DNA of 64,000 nucleotides from Caldilineaceae bacterium SB0661_bin_34 (lineage in GTDB: Bacteria > Chloroflexota > Anaerolineae > Caldilineales > Caldilineaceae): positions 25,128-89,127 of the forward strand of contig VXMJ01000020.1 of the NCBI GenBank assembly GCA_009841145.1. The letters are read 5' to 3'. Below the pieces are notes generated by a model. That model saw only the letters and a list, made by a program, of their open reading frames with translations, searched no databases and was not told the origin of the DNA. Positions 8,662 through 18,404 of this stretch are shown piece by piece; the first letter of the stretch is position 1; each line of letters begins with the position of its first letter. The position numbers and the translations under genes were made by a program.

Positions 8662-10350
8662 ATGACAAACACTGTTCCGCAGCGGCCGCGTGCCTTGCCC
8701 GCGGCCCTGCTCCTTTGCTGCCTGATCGCCGCGGCCGCGGCCCTGCCTGTCCGCGTTCTGGCTCAGGACTCCTCGCCGGTGGCGCCGGATTCCGCGCGAC
8801 TGCCAATGCAGCCGGGCGACATCCATGCGGTGCAATTGCTGGCGGGGGACGAGACCGTCTACAAGCTCGATGTGGAGCAGGTGGGCCGCTATCGCCTGAC
8901 AACCGGACTTCTGCCCGTGGCACAGCAGGTACAGGTAACGGTATCCGCCGCCGGCGGCGACCCGCTCTTCGCCAATCCGTTCACCCCCATTGATCTGACC
9001 CTGCGACCCGGAACCTACGAATTCACCTTCTCGGCCCTGGACGACGCCACCTTCGATTTCGCGGTCGTGCGGCACCACGGCACCTACTCCGTCAACCCGG
9101 CCGTTGTCCGCCACGTTGATCCGGGACAGCACCTGCCCAGCCAGAGCCTGGACGTGCCCGACCTGCATGCCCAGCTGCGCATCCCGGAGCAAGCCGGCCC
9201 AACCGAATGGATTCTGCGGCTGGAGGACGGTCCGGTGGCCCCGTTCCAACTCCGCCTGCAAGGAGCCGATCTCGACCTGACCGCGGAAGTGCGCACGGAG
9301 GCCACACTGAGTTTCTGGTCGGCCGGCGGCCTGTACGACATGGTGCTGGAACGATCCGAGGGCGGGATTGCCCCCTCCTTCACACTGCTGCAACCCAGTG
9401 CTACCGAACTGACTCCGCTCTACCTGAACTCGGTGGCGGAAGGCACGCTGGCGCCAAATCGCAAAACACTGCACTACCGCCTGACGCTGGACGATGGGGT
9501 TGTTGCCAACCTGGCACTGGACTCGGACTTCGGCGGCGACCTGGACCTGTCCGTCCAGCCCCTGTCGGAACCCACCCGGCAGGTGGCGCGCAGCGCCACG
9601 CCGCTATCCACCGAACGAATCGGGGAACTGCTGTTGACCCCCGACTCCTACCTGGTGACGGTCACCCGCACGGCCGGTCAGGGACCGGCACGCTTCCGCC
9701 TAGAGCTGGGCGTGGAGCCGATTGAGACGTTCTTTAGCCATGCCGGAGGGCAGCAGTCCGCCTCACAAGGCGAGGACGATCCGCTGAACCTGCACGGCTT
9801 CCATGTTCCGGCTGCAGGCCAGCAGGTCACCCTTGAACTCAAGTCCCCCGCCATCGTGGCTGCCCACGGTCTCGTGTTCGGCCGCCAACGCCAAGTCCGG
9901 GACAACATGCTGGCCAGTCCCGTAACCTTCCTGGCACCGGCGGCCGGGGACTACTACATCGGCGTTGACACGCGATACGGATTTGGCTACTACACCCTGG
10001 ACATTGGCATTGCCGAACCTCCCGCGCGACTGCCGGAGATGGGCGTGGTGGCCAGGGAGATTGAGCCGGGCGCGGTCCAGCATTGGCGCTACCCGGTGCC
10101 CACGAATGCCAATCTGATCTCCTTCGTCCTAGTCTCGCTCAGCGATCAGGACCTGGATCTGGAAAGCAACCGGTACGATCCAGACAGCCACGAGCTGCAC
10201 TATCGAACCTCCTCCATGGACCCGAAGGTCGAAACGGTCGCATGGTACGATCCCGCGGGCGGCGAGATTCTGGTCACCGTGTCCAGTTTCGGCACCCGAG
10301 TGACCGAGTACCTGCTGGTTGTGCGCACCCAGACGCTGGACGGCCGCTGA
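8662..10350 (+). CDS. Secreted beta-rich protein of unknown function
   Basis: A 562-residue protein with a typical Sec signal peptide at the ATG at 8662: basic residues (PQRPR), a hydrophobic core of Leu and Ala, and a probable cleavage after VRVLAQ. The mature part is almost all predicted beta strand. It repeats modules of the type 'YKLDVEQVGRYRLT ... LRPGTYEFTFSA' and 'LHYRLTLDDGVVANL ... LTPDSYLVTVTR'. This resembles bacterial pre-peptidase C-terminal (PPC) sandwiches, perhaps four or five copies. No protease or hydrolase motif and no anchor are seen. It follows gmk by 85 bp and may belong to the same transcript. Homology to PPC is inferred only from pattern. Confidence 0.7.
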   Translation: MTNTVPQRPRALPAALLLCCLIAAAAALPVRVLAQDSSPVAPDSARLPMQPGDIHAVQLLAGDETVYKLDVEQVGRYRLTTGLLPVAQQVQVTVSAAGGDPLFANPFTPIDLTLRPGTYEFTFSALDDATFDFAVVRHHGTYSVNPAVVRHVDPGQHLPSQSLDVPDLHAQLRIPEQAGPTEWILRLEDGPVAPFQLRLQGADLDLTAEVRTEATLSFWSAGGLYDMVLERSEGGIAPSFTLLQPSATELTPLYLNSVAEGTLAPNRKTLHYRLTLDDGVVANLALDSDFGGDLDLSVQPLSEPTRQVARSATPLSTERIGELLLTPDSYLVTVTRTAGQGPARFRLELGVEPIETFFSHAGGQQSASQGEDDPLNLHGFHVPAAGQQVTLELKSPAIVAAHGLVFGRQRQVRDNMLASPVTFLAPAAGDYYIGVDTRYGFGYYTLDIGIAEPPARLPEMGVVAREIEPGAVQHWRYPVPTNANLISFVLVSLSDQDLDLESNRYDPDSHELHYRTSSMDPKVETVAWYDPAGGEILVTVSSFGTRVTEYLLVVRTQTLDGR

Positions 10351-10385
10351 CCGGTGCCGCGCCGCCGGACGGTCAATCCGAACCC

Positions 10386-11099
10386 ATGACAGACATGATT
10401 GAAGACAAGCGCACCGGCCTCCAGGTTGCATTCGTGGACGCCGTGGTCGAAAGCGGCCGCGACAGTTCCGTCCACCAGGCGTTGCAGGAGAATCTGCAGG
10501 TCTGGTACAGCAGCGGGGCCACCCCCCTGTGGCTCAACACCTTCCGGAACCGGGGCGACTGTCGGCTAGTCTGCCTGGTGGAAAACTTCACCAGCTTCGA
10601 AAGCCTGATGCTGGACGAAATTCGCAGCGTGGCCGGCGTGCGCGAAACGCGCACGGCCTTCAGCTTCAGCGGTTCGGCCAATCTGGATCTGCTGCTGGAT
10701 CTTGAAATGGAGGTCCTGCCCCACACCGAAGCCTGTTCCGCCTTCCTGGAGGTGACGGTGGCACCCGGTCAGGATCGGTTCGTCCAGGAGCATTGCGCGA
10801 TGTTGCCGGTCGACGATCCCGTGCGCGTGGTGTGGTCGCTCAATTCCTACAACGGCCAAGCCGACGACTTGTCTCTCCTGCTGCTCGGCTCCCCGGGTGC
10901 GGACCTGGCGGAGTTCACCATGCGGCACATTCGGTCCATGGAAGGGGTCGTCGCAACCGAGATGGATCAGATTTGGGACTGGACCTGGATGGCCCAGCCC
11001 GACTCGGTGATTGCCCTGTGTGAACACTTTGCCGCGGAACACGTCCTGGAGGACAACTTCGACGACCTGGATCAGTTCTACGCCGACGCGGATTGGTAG
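10386..11099 (+). CDS. Protein with two Lrp/AsnC ligand-binding-like (RAM) domains, no HTH
   Basis: The 237-residue product from the ATG at 10386 looks like two to three copies of the alpha/beta RAM fold found at the C-terminus of Lrp/AsnC regulators. The clearest repeats are the segments DEIRSVAGVRETRTAFSF (about 78-95) and RHIRSMEGVVATEMDQIW (about 180-197), each near the end of a module. No helix-turn-helix precedes them. Stand-alone RAM proteins can act as amino-acid sensors; that role is inferred here. The C-terminus is acidic (EDNFDDLDQFYADADW). It starts 35 bp after the secreted-protein gene. Confidence 0.5.
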   Translation: MTDMIEDKRTGLQVAFVDAVVESGRDSSVHQALQENLQVWYSSGATPLWLNTFRNRGDCRLVCLVENFTSFESLMLDEIRSVAGVRETRTAFSFSGSANLDLLLDLEMEVLPHTEACSAFLEVTVAPGQDRFVQEHCAMLPVDDPVRVVWSLNSYNGQADDLSLLLLGSPGADLAEFTMRHIRSMEGVVATEMDQIWDWTWMAQPDSVIALCEHFAAEHVLEDNFDDLDQFYADADW

Positions 11100-11162
11100 A
11101 ACGGTTCGCGGCGGACCAGCGGGATTCGCCGTCCCAACCGTCCCAATCCAACCCGGCCGAAC

Positions 11163-11756
11163 TCAGTCCGGCCGGCAATTGCCGACACCGGACGGGCCAC
11201 GGGTTTCGAAGTACCGCGCCGCCGCGGTGTGAACCACCGCTCGGAAGCGGCCCCAGTCGGCCCAATCCGGAGTACTGTCCTTCAGTCCGCACAGGTTGGC
11301 GGCAATCCGGTACAGATCGTCCGGAGGACACCACGCCCAACCCGCGATCTGCTCGATCTCGTCGATCACCTGCGGCTCCATGTCATCTGGTGCTTGGATC
11401 GCAAACATGAAGGTGGCGAAGGACAGTTCCCGATCCAGATGCCGATGCCGGATGTTATAGGTCAACAGACCGGCGAAGTCCGCGATGCAACCTGTGCGGA
11501 GCTCCGCCGGTTCCTCCCACACCTCCAGACCCGTTTCCTCCGCCACTTCCCGCACAACCCCCGCCACCGGGTCTTCTCCCGGTGCCAGTCCCCCGGTAGG
11601 CAGCCGGTAGGCCTGTTTTGGATAGTAGCTCTTGGTGTGGAGCAGAATGCCCGCTTGCGGTTGACCGCGGTAGAGAAGATAGCAGACTTCCGCAACTCTG
11701 CCATCCCGCAGCAAATTCTGGGGATACACCGTCAAAAACGGATCATCCACTTCCAT
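11163..11756 (-). CDS. Nudix hydrolase
   Basis: Contains a complete Nudix box within about residues 60-85: a GG turn, Glu, then REVAEETGL. It therefore hydrolyses a nucleoside diphosphate linked to another group; the substrate is not predictable. From the ATG at 11756 it has 197 residues. The reading frame stays open upstream, and the extra part (WRRLRARWPQARRSHVS) resembles the N-terminus of related Nudix proteins. The true start may therefore be an alternative codon up to 11865, just after dppC. It follows the peptide importer genes in the same direction. Confidence 0.85.
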   Translation of the reverse strand: MEVDDPFLTVYPQNLLRDGRVAEVCYLLYRGQPQAGILLHTKSYYPKQAYRLPTGGLAPGEDPVAGVVREVAEETGLEVWEEPAELRTGCIADFAGLLTYNIRHRHLDRELSFATFMFAIQAPDDMEPQVIDEIEQIAGWAWCPPDDLYRIAANLCGLKDSTPDWADWGRFRAVVHTAAARYFETRGPSGVGNCRPD

Positions 11757-11865
11757 GGATACATGGCTGCGACGCGCCTGTGGCCAGCGCGCGCGAAGCC
11801 GTCTCCAGTCGGCCGCAAAGAGGGACGACCGGGCGGCCGACGCGCAACGGGCACTCCCTTCAGCG

Positions 11866-12894
11866 TTATCGGTCAATGCGCAACTGCGGATCAATGGCAT
11901 CCCGCAGACCGTCACCCAGCAGGTAGAGGGCCAGGACCGTCAGGAAAATCAGGATGCCAGGCGGGAAGATCAGGTGCCAGGCCACGCGATTGCCAGTGGT
12001 GGGATCAAGCAGGAAATAGAAATCCTGGGATTTGGCCAGCATACTGCCCCAGGTAGCTTGTGGTGCCTGGACCCCGAAGCCCAGGAAGCTGAGCACGGAC
12101 TCAGCCAATACTAACGAGCCGATATCTACCATGATCAGAATGATGATCAGCGGAATTGTATTGGGCAGGATGTGGTACCACATGATGCGCAGCCGGGAGG
12201 CTCCCAGCGCCCGGGCAGCGGTTGCATAATCCAGAGCCTTAATCTGCAACACCTGCCCGCGCGTGAACCGCGCCGGACCGATCCAGCCGAAGAACCCCAG
12301 AAACAGGGTTAGGAGAATGGCGTTGGGCTTGTAGATGGCAGTCAGGAGAATCAGAACAAATAGCGTGGGCAGCGAACTGAACGTGTTGATCAGCCACAGG
12401 ATCAAGTCGTCCACGCGCCCTCCCAGGAATCCCGCCAGCATGCCGATCGTGGTACCCAGGGCGAAGGCAATGCCGGCTGCACAGAAGGCGACCAGCATGC
12501 TGACGCGGGCACCGTGCAGGAGTCGCACCAGTTGATCCCGGCCCAAGCTGTCCGTGCCCAGCCAGTGGGTGACGCCGCCCGACACTTCCAACAGCGAGTC
12601 GGCAACGCCTTGGTCAAGGCCCACCAGTCGGCGCGCCATGGACGGAAGCAAGGGTGGCTGCAGCGCAGCATCAAGATTTGTGCGGTTGGGATCGACGCCC
12701 ACCAGCAAATCGCCCAGAGGATTGGCCAACAATGCCAGCAGGCCAATCAGGAGGATGAACAGTAGCGGTCCTACCGTCATCGCATCCGCCCGGATGCGCT
12801 CGAGCGTGACGGTGAGGAAGGTCTTGGGTGGCTTGGTCGACAGAGCCGAACTGGCCGCTACAGGCAAGGGTTGGTCAGCCGTCGTGGATGTCAC
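11866..12894 (-). CDS. dppC: Peptide/nickel-type ABC transporter permease, DppC family
   Basis: Inner-membrane channel subunit of a peptide-type importer. It has about six spans and the EAA-like loop AARALGASRLRIMWYHILPN. The C-terminus GDGLRDAIDPQLRIDR is typical for DppC/OppC. I chose the GTG at 12894 because GAGGAAA lies nine bases upstream. A TTG at 12951 would overlap dppB and a GTG at 12909 has no ribosome binding site. It lies 28 bp after the dppB stop. Substrate class (peptide, sugar or metal chelate) is not certain. Confidence 0.9.
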   Translation of the reverse strand: MTSTTADQPLPVAASSALSTKPPKTFLTVTLERIRADAMTVGPLLFILLIGLLALLANPLGDLLVGVDPNRTNLDAALQPPLLPSMARRLVGLDQGVADSLLEVSGGVTHWLGTDSLGRDQLVRLLHGARVSMLVAFCAAGIAFALGTTIGMLAGFLGGRVDDLILWLINTFSSLPTLFVLILLTAIYKPNAILLTLFLGFFGWIGPARFTRGQVLQIKALDYATAARALGASRLRIMWYHILPNTIPLIIILIMVDIGSLVLAESVLSFLGFGVQAPQATWGSMLAKSQDFYFLLDPTTGNRVAWHLIFPPGILIFLTVLALYLLGDGLRDAIDPQLRIDR

Positions 12895-12922
12895 AACCGG
12901 TTTCCTCACGCAACAACCGAAC

Positions 12923-13987
12923 TTATCGCAGTCGAATGCGCGGATCGACAACCGCGTAAAGGATGTCGGAAATCAGATAGCTCAAAATCGTCAATGGAGA
13001 GAAGAACATGACTGCACCCATGATCATGGGATAGTCCCGCTGTAGGGCGGAGAACCAAGTCAGGCGTCCCATGCCGGGCCAGGCAAAGATCGTCTCGACA
13101 ACCAGGGCTCCGTTGATCACGCCCACGATCGCCGGGCCCAGCACCGTAGCCAGGGGCAGCATGGCATTGCGTTGCACATGGCGCGTCCACAGGGCAAGCG
13201 ATCCCAGCCCCTTGGCCCGCGCGGTCCGCACAAAGTCCTGTTCAATCACCTCCAGCACCTGGGTCCGCACCAGCTTGGTCAGAAACGCCACCGGGCCCAG
13301 CGACAACACGAAGGAGGGCAGAATCAGGTGCCGAATGCGGTCCACCAGACTGAACTTCATGTCCAATGAAATCGTCATCCGGCCGCTGACCGGCAGCCAG
13401 CCCAGAAGCACACTGAAAATAAAGATGCACATGATGCCCATCCAGAAGACGGGCACAGCCTGGCCGGCTACCGACAACAGTCGGACCACCTGGTCAGTAA
13501 CCGAACCGCGGAACAAGGCTCCGAGAAACCCCAGCGGCACGCCAAACAAAAAGGAAAGGATCAGGACCACAATGCCCAGCTCGAACGTGGCCGGCATCCG
13601 GCTGCGCAACATGTCCCAGACCGGCTCCTTGGTGGCCAGGCTGTAGCCGAGATCCCAGCGGAGCAACCCGCCACCGCGATCGCAGAAGGTAAAGTTCAGA
13701 CTACCGAAGTAGCGGCAGCTTTTGGACATGGGCGCCATGTTGTCAACCATGTTGCCACCCCGTAGCGAAACGCCCGTGAGCCACTCCACGTACTGAATGG
13801 GAATCGGTTGATCATGTCCCAGTTGCCGCCGGAACTCGTCGCGCGCCTCGGCTGTGATCGAAGGGTCGAAGGTGGACATGAGAACGTAGTCGCCAGGCGC
13901 CACCTTGATCAGCGTGAAACCGAGCAGGCTGATGCCCAACAGAGTGGGGATGGCCTGCAGGAAGCGCCGGATGATGTATCGGGTCAT
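12923..13987 (-). CDS. dppB: Peptide/nickel-type ABC transporter permease, DppB family
   Basis: Partner channel subunit. The N-terminus MTRYIIRRFLQAIPTLLGIS is diagnostic for DppB. A large external loop of about 130 residues follows the first span, and the EAA loop reads VRTARAKGLGSLALWTRHV. The length of 354 residues is slightly more than the usual 310-340 because of the long loop, which contains two Cys residues (about 88 and 97) that could pair. It lies 117 bp after the solute-binding protein and just upstream of dppC. Confidence 0.92.
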   Translation of the reverse strand: MTRYIIRRFLQAIPTLLGISLLGFTLIKVAPGDYVLMSTFDPSITAEARDEFRRQLGHDQPIPIQYVEWLTGVSLRGGNMVDNMAPMSKSCRYFGSLNFTFCDRGGGLLRWDLGYSLATKEPVWDMLRSRMPATFELGIVVLILSFLFGVPLGFLGALFRGSVTDQVVRLLSVAGQAVPVFWMGIMCIFIFSVLLGWLPVSGRMTISLDMKFSLVDRIRHLILPSFVLSLGPVAFLTKLVRTQVLEVIEQDFVRTARAKGLGSLALWTRHVQRNAMLPLATVLGPAIVGVINGALVVETIFAWPGMGRLTWFSALQRDYPMIMGAVMFFSPLTILSYLISDILYAVVDPRIRLR

Positions 13988-14104
13988 GTCACGGACCTTT
14001 GCAAACCGGGATCCGTGGTGCCAACGGCCAGGCCTCTCCCCAATGGGAAGTCAGCCCGGCCGCGCTCAAAAAATCAAAACGTCGTATCGACGGTCAGGCA
14101 AGAC

Positions 14105-15820
14105 CTATTCCGTCAGGGCCCATTCGTGGATGTTCCAGGAGAAACTCCAGGTCCCCGGGTCGATGCCTTCCCAGCGGTTGGAATAGCCGACGTTGCCGAT
14201 GCTGCCGGTCACAAACAGGTAGGGAATCTCATCGTGGATGATCTGCTGAATTTCGTAGTAGTACGGGGCCCGATCCTCGGCCGCGCAGCCGGGGGTTTCA
14301 AGGCCCAGCTCCAACAACTCGTCGACCCGCGGGTTCTGGTAGCTGACGAAGTTGAAGCCACTACCCGGCGTGTCGAACCTCGAGTGCCAGAAGGAGTCGT
14401 CGTTGGGATCCGTACCCAGTCCCGTCCAGCCAATGATCACCATCTCGTAGCTCTGGCCCAGCAGTTCGCCGACCAGCGTGCCGAATTCAATCGCCTCGAA
14501 TTCAATGTCGAAGCCGATGCTGTTGAGCTGATCCTGGACCAGCACGCCCAGTTCCTCGCGAGTGGAGTTGCCGGCGTTGGTCTTGAGGTTCAGGGACAGG
14601 GTGACGCCGGCCTCGGCGGTGGCACAGCCGTTGCACTCGCGCACGCCGTCGCCGTCGCTGTCCGTCCAACCGGCCTCATCCAACAGGGCGGCCGCGGCTT
14701 CCAGGTCGTAGGCATAGGGCTCAATGGATGCATCGTGGGCCCAGCCCACGGCCGGCAGCACATTGCTGGCCAACTTGTAGCCTTGGCCCAAGTAGACCTT
14801 GTTGATGATCGCCTCGTAGTCCAGGCTGTGCGCCATGGCCTTCCGCACCATCTTGTCGCTCAGGATCGGATGGGGATCCTGCTCGACCAAATTGCCATCC
14901 TCATCCTGGCCCGGCAGGGGGTTGGCAGGATTGGCCTGGTTCAGACCGATGTAGCTGTAGCCGTCGTCCTTGAACTTGAAGATGTTCAGATCCGGGTTGA
15001 GCCCGACCCGGGTCAGCTGGGTCGGCTCCAGGCCCATGACGTCAATCTCGCCGTTCTCCAGGGCGGCCAGGCGGCTGCCGGCCTGCGGGATGACACGGAT
15101 GATCTGGCCATCCATGTTGGGTGCGCCCTTCCAAAAACCGTCGTTGCTCTCCATGGCGATGAAGTTGTCCCGCTGCCACTCCTTGAAACCGAAGGCCTCG
15201 GCCGTGACGGTGGGTGCCGTATTGAGCGGACTGTCCATGATATCGGAGAAGTCCTCGGCATACAGGTGGCTGGGCAGCCAACCCAGACCCAGGTCGAGAA
15301 GGCCGTCGCACTTGAGGTCGGTGAACGTGACCCTGACGGTCAGGTCGTCGATGACTTCGATGCTCTCAATACCTGCCACATTGGCCTTGCGCGGCGTTTC
15401 CACCAGCTCGCTGGCAATCGCATCATAGGTGAACTTGAAGTCGTGGGCGTCCACAGCCTCGCCGTCGCTCCAGGTGACTCCCGACCGAAGGTTGAACGTC
15501 CAGACCAGGGAGTCTTCGGAAACGGTCCAGCTTTCGGCCATCTCGGTGGCCTCCACCGCACCGGTCTTGGGGTTGGTGCCCAGAAGACCCGGGTAATACG
15601 GCATCATGTCGAAACTGGCCGAGTCGGAGGCCAGGATTGGGTTCAGGATGGTGCCGTCGGCACTGCTGGCTTCGGTCCAGGTTCCACCCTGAATGGGACC
15701 GGCCGGAGCCGCTTCCATGGGTGTGGGCACGGCCACGGTGGTGCAGGCCGCCAGTAATGGCAACACAAACGCCACTAGGGTTGCACCAGCCAACAGCCGG
15801 CGCCAAGCAAGTCTCTTCAT
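14105..15820 (-). CDS. dppA: ABC transporter substrate-binding lipoprotein, family 5 (peptide type)
   Basis: Captures the ligand for the Dpp-type importer. It has 571 residues with a lipoprotein signal (MKRLAWRRLL, hydrophobic run, lipobox LAAC with Cys26). The family 5 signatures include AESWTVSEDSLVWTFNLR near 100-118 and SDGEAVDAHDFKFTYD shortly after. A short acidic segment DSDGDGVREC is embedded near 390, and similar inserts occur in many family 5 proteins. The start is supported by AGAGGAG five bases before the ATG. It lies between the ATPase genes and dppB on the same strand. Confidence 0.92.
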   Translation of the reverse strand: MKRLAWRRLLAGATLVAFVLPLLAACTTVAVPTPMEAAPAGPIQGGTWTEASSADGTILNPILASDSASFDMMPYYPGLLGTNPKTGAVEATEMAESWTVSEDSLVWTFNLRSGVTWSDGEAVDAHDFKFTYDAIASELVETPRKANVAGIESIEVIDDLTVRVTFTDLKCDGLLDLGLGWLPSHLYAEDFSDIMDSPLNTAPTVTAEAFGFKEWQRDNFIAMESNDGFWKGAPNMDGQIIRVIPQAGSRLAALENGEIDVMGLEPTQLTRVGLNPDLNIFKFKDDGYSYIGLNQANPANPLPGQDEDGNLVEQDPHPILSDKMVRKAMAHSLDYEAIINKVYLGQGYKLASNVLPAVGWAHDASIEPYAYDLEAAAALLDEAGWTDSDGDGVRECNGCATAEAGVTLSLNLKTNAGNSTREELGVLVQDQLNSIGFDIEFEAIEFGTLVGELLGQSYEMVIIGWTGLGTDPNDDSFWHSRFDTPGSGFNFVSYQNPRVDELLELGLETPGCAAEDRAPYYYEIQQIIHDEIPYLFVTGSIGNVGYSNRWEGIDPGTWSFSWNIHEWALTE

Positions 15821-15892
15821 TTTGTCTCCTCTGTCCGGGACAGGCGATTGAAATGGGTCGTACGGAGCCGAAAATATGCCGACCCCGGGGGG

Positions 15893-16903
15893 TTATTCCT
15901 CGTTCAGGAAGCAGGCAGCGTAGTGGCCGTCGCCCACGTCGCGGAACTCCGGCTCCTCCTGGAAGCAGCGGTCCATGGCCTTGGGACAACGGGTACTGAA
16001 GTTGCAGCCGGTGGGCGGGGAGGCCGGATTGGGCACGTCCCCCTCCAGAATGATGCGCTGACGCTTGGCTTCAACCACGGGGTCGGGCACCGGCACGGCG
16101 GACAGCAGGGCTTCCGTGTAGGGGTGGCGCGGGTTCTCGTACAGCTCGGTGCGCTCGGCGAGTTCCACAATCTTGCCGAGATACATCACGGCAATGCGGT
16201 CCGAGATGTGCCGGACCACGCTCAGGTCGTGGGCAATAAACAGGTAGGTCAGTTGCAGTTCCCGCTGCAGGTCCTCAAGCAGATTGATAACCTGGGCCTG
16301 GATGGACACATCCAGAGCCGAAATCGGTTCGTCGCAGACGATGAAGGAGGGATTGACCGCCAGGGCCCGGGCTACACCGATCCGCTGCCGCTGCCCGCCA
16401 GAGAACTCATGGGGATAGCGGTTAACGAAATAGGGGTTGAGGCCCACAATTTCCAGCAGTTCGCGCACCCGTTCCTGGCGATCGGTCTTGGAGTTGCCCA
16501 ACTGGTGGACGTCCAGCGGCTCGCCCACGATGCTGCCGACTGTCATGCGGGGATTGAGCGAGGCATAGGGATCCTGGAAGATCATCTGCATGCGGCGCCG
16601 CATCTGACGCAGATCCGGACCCGAGGTTTCGGTCAGTTCCACGCCCTCGAAACGCACGCTGCCCGCGGTGGGGCGATGTAGCTGCAGGATGGCGCGCCCG
16701 GTTGTCGACTTGCCACAGCCTGATTCGCCGACCAGGCCCAGGGTCTCTCCCTTGATTAGGTCGAAATCCAGGCCATCCACGGCCCGGATGGAGCCCACCT
16801 GGCGCTGGATCAGGATCCCGCGCGTGACGGGGAAGTGCATCTTGAGGTCGCGGACTTCCAGCAGAACCTCACCGCTGCCGTTCATGTTGGCGGCTTCGCT
16901 CAT
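15893..16903 (-). CDS. dppF: Peptide ABC transporter ATP-binding protein, DppF type
   Basis: One of the two ATPases that power the importer. From the ATG at 16903 it has 336 residues with Walker [13 protein letters not shown], signature [15 protein letters not shown], Walker [10 protein letters not shown] and the oligopeptide-transporter C-terminal domain. That domain holds the Cys-rich FeS-like motif [14 protein letters not shown] ending CFLNEE. The ATG overlaps the dppD stop (ATGA), so the two ATPases are translationally coupled. The gap to dppA is 72 bp. Confidence 0.95.
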   Translation of the reverse strand: MSEAANMNGSGEVLLEVRDLKMHFPVTRGILIQRQVGSIRAVDGLDFDLIKGETLGLVGESGCGKSTTGRAILQLHRPTAGSVRFEGVELTETSGPDLRQMRRRMQMIFQDPYASLNPRMTVGSIVGEPLDVHQLGNSKTDRQERVRELLEIVGLNPYFVNRYPHEFSGGQRQRIGVARALAVNPSFIVCDEPISALDVSIQAQVINLLEDLQRELQLTYLFIAHDLSVVRHISDRIAVMYLGKIVELAERTELYENPRHPYTEALLSAVPVPDPVVEAKRQRIILEGDVPNPASPPTGCNFSTRCPKAMDRCFQEEPEFRDVGDGHYAACFLNEE

Positions 16904-17919
16904 GCAGCACCTCCTGCCGGGCCGGCATCCAGTTCGAGCCGGATCTCGCTGATGTCCCGCCAGCAGGCCGACAGGTGATCGTCGGCAACCGTCTCGAGCG
17001 GGGGGTTTTCCTGCCAGCACTTTTCAATGACGAACTCGCAGCGCGGCGCGAACGGGCAATGGGACGGCTCGTCCAACAGATCCGGCGGCAGGCCGTCAAT
17101 GGGCACCAGCCTTTCCTTGTGAGCCTCGTCCAGCCGCGGAATCGAACGCAGCAGGCCCAGCGTATAGGGATGGTGCGGCTGGGCATACAGGTCATTCACC
17201 GTGGCCGCTTCGATGATGAAGCCGGAATACATCACGATCACCCGTTCGGCCATGCCGGCCACGACGCCCAGATCATGGGTGATCCAGATGATGGCCATGC
17301 CCAATTCCTTGCGCAGCCGATCCACCAGATCGATGATTTGCGCCTGGATGGTCACGTCCAGGGCCGTGGTCGGTTCGTCGGCAATCAGCAGTTGGGGATT
17401 GCAGCTTAGGCCCATGGCAATCATGACCCGCTGCCGCATGCCGCCGGAAAACTGGTGGGGGTAGTCGTCCAGCCGGTTGGCGGCCGCCGGGATGCCGACC
17501 AGTTCCAGGAGTTCGATGGCGCGCTCCCGGCTCTGGCTGCGGTTCATGGACATGTGGAGTTCCAGCGACTCGGTGATCTGCCGTCCGATGGTCAGCACCG
17601 GATTCAGGGAGGTCATCGGATCCTGGAAGATCATCGCGATGCGATTACCCCGGATGTGGCGCAGGTCCTCCTCGGCCAGATCCATGAGCTCCTGGCCGTC
17701 GAAGACCACGGAGCCGTTGACGATTTTTCCGGGTGGCGACGCGATCAGGCGGATCAGGGACATCACACCCACGCTCTTGCCGGAGCCGGACTCCCCGACA
17801 ATGGCGACGGTCTCTCCTTCGTCCACATGGTAGGAGATCCCGTTGACGGCATGGACCACGCCGTCCTGGGTGAAGAACTTGGTCTCGAGATCCCTGACGT
17901 TCAGTAGGGTTTTGCTCAT
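16900..17919 (-). CDS. dppD: Peptide ABC transporter ATP-binding protein, DppD type
   Basis: First gene of the importer operon (dppD-dppF-dppA-dppB-dppC). It has 339 residues with Walker [11 protein letters not shown], signature [14 protein letters not shown], Walker [10 protein letters not shown], and the C-terminal oligopeptide domain with [14 protein letters not shown]. It overlaps dppF by four bases. The promoter should lie in the 485-bp region upstream, which also contains a strong hairpin at 17966-17990. Confidence 0.95.
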   Translation of the reverse strand: MSKTLLNVRDLETKFFTQDGVVHAVNGISYHVDEGETVAIVGESGSGKSVGVMSLIRLIASPPGKIVNGSVVFDGQELMDLAEEDLRHIRGNRIAMIFQDPMTSLNPVLTIGRQITESLELHMSMNRSQSRERAIELLELVGIPAAANRLDDYPHQFSGGMRQRVMIAMGLSCNPQLLIADEPTTALDVTIQAQIIDLVDRLRKELGMAIIWITHDLGVVAGMAERVIVMYSGFIIEAATVNDLYAQPHHPYTLGLLRSIPRLDEAHKERLVPIDGLPPDLLDEPSHCPFAPRCEFVIEKCWQENPPLETVADDHLSACWRDISEIRLELDAGPAGGAA

Positions 17920-18404
17920 ACCGACATCCGTTGGCGCGGATCAGGGGCCGGCGGTTCCATGCCATGCCACCAGCCCTGTTGGGCTGTGGCAGGAAAATGG
18001 ACCGGCTCGCGGGGATGGCTCGATTCTATACCAGCAGAGTCTATTGCGGGGTGTCCGCACTGTTTCGGGGCACGGTTCCAGGCCCGGTGCAGGACAAACC
18101 GACCCCATGGGTTCGGAATTACTCATCCGCCGGACGGGGACTGCCCGTGCTTTCCGTCCCGTCAAGATCCTGCGCGGCATACATCTCCATTGATTGACTG
18201 GACATCCGGCGCGGCGGCCCGGTCCTGCTCGAAGTCCCCGTTGGGGCTGTAATCCTTCTTGTTGGTTGCCGGTATGCAGAAGGGACCGGCCAGAAAACGC
18301 ATCGCCCGCCGAGCCTAGTCGACCAAATCTGCAACCGTCATGTCACATCTGTGGTCGGCCAACGCTGTAGGAACCGGAGCAGTTGGCGGTTCAGTTCAAC
18401 CCAA
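17920..18404. other. Intergenic region upstream of dppD
   Basis: 485 bp with no gene I can support. It carries one conspicuous hairpin (17966-17990, listed separately). The minus strand should hold the dppD promoter. The other half follows the end of the Uma2 gene, where I see no U-tract terminator. Confidence 0.5.
17966..17990. other. Strong hairpin in the dppD leader region
   Basis: GCCAC, one bulged C, AGCCC, loop TGTT, GGGCT, GTGGC: ten base pairs with one bulge. It lies 47-71 bases upstream of the dppD start. There is no U-tract on either side, so it is not a simple terminator. It may be a protein-binding site, an mRNA stabilising structure, or chance in GC-rich DNA. Confidence 0.4.

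Noticed and set aside
12895-12951. dppC starting at TTG 12951 with overlap into dppB
   Set aside because: A GTG at 12894 has a good ribosome binding site and gives a more typical N-terminus.
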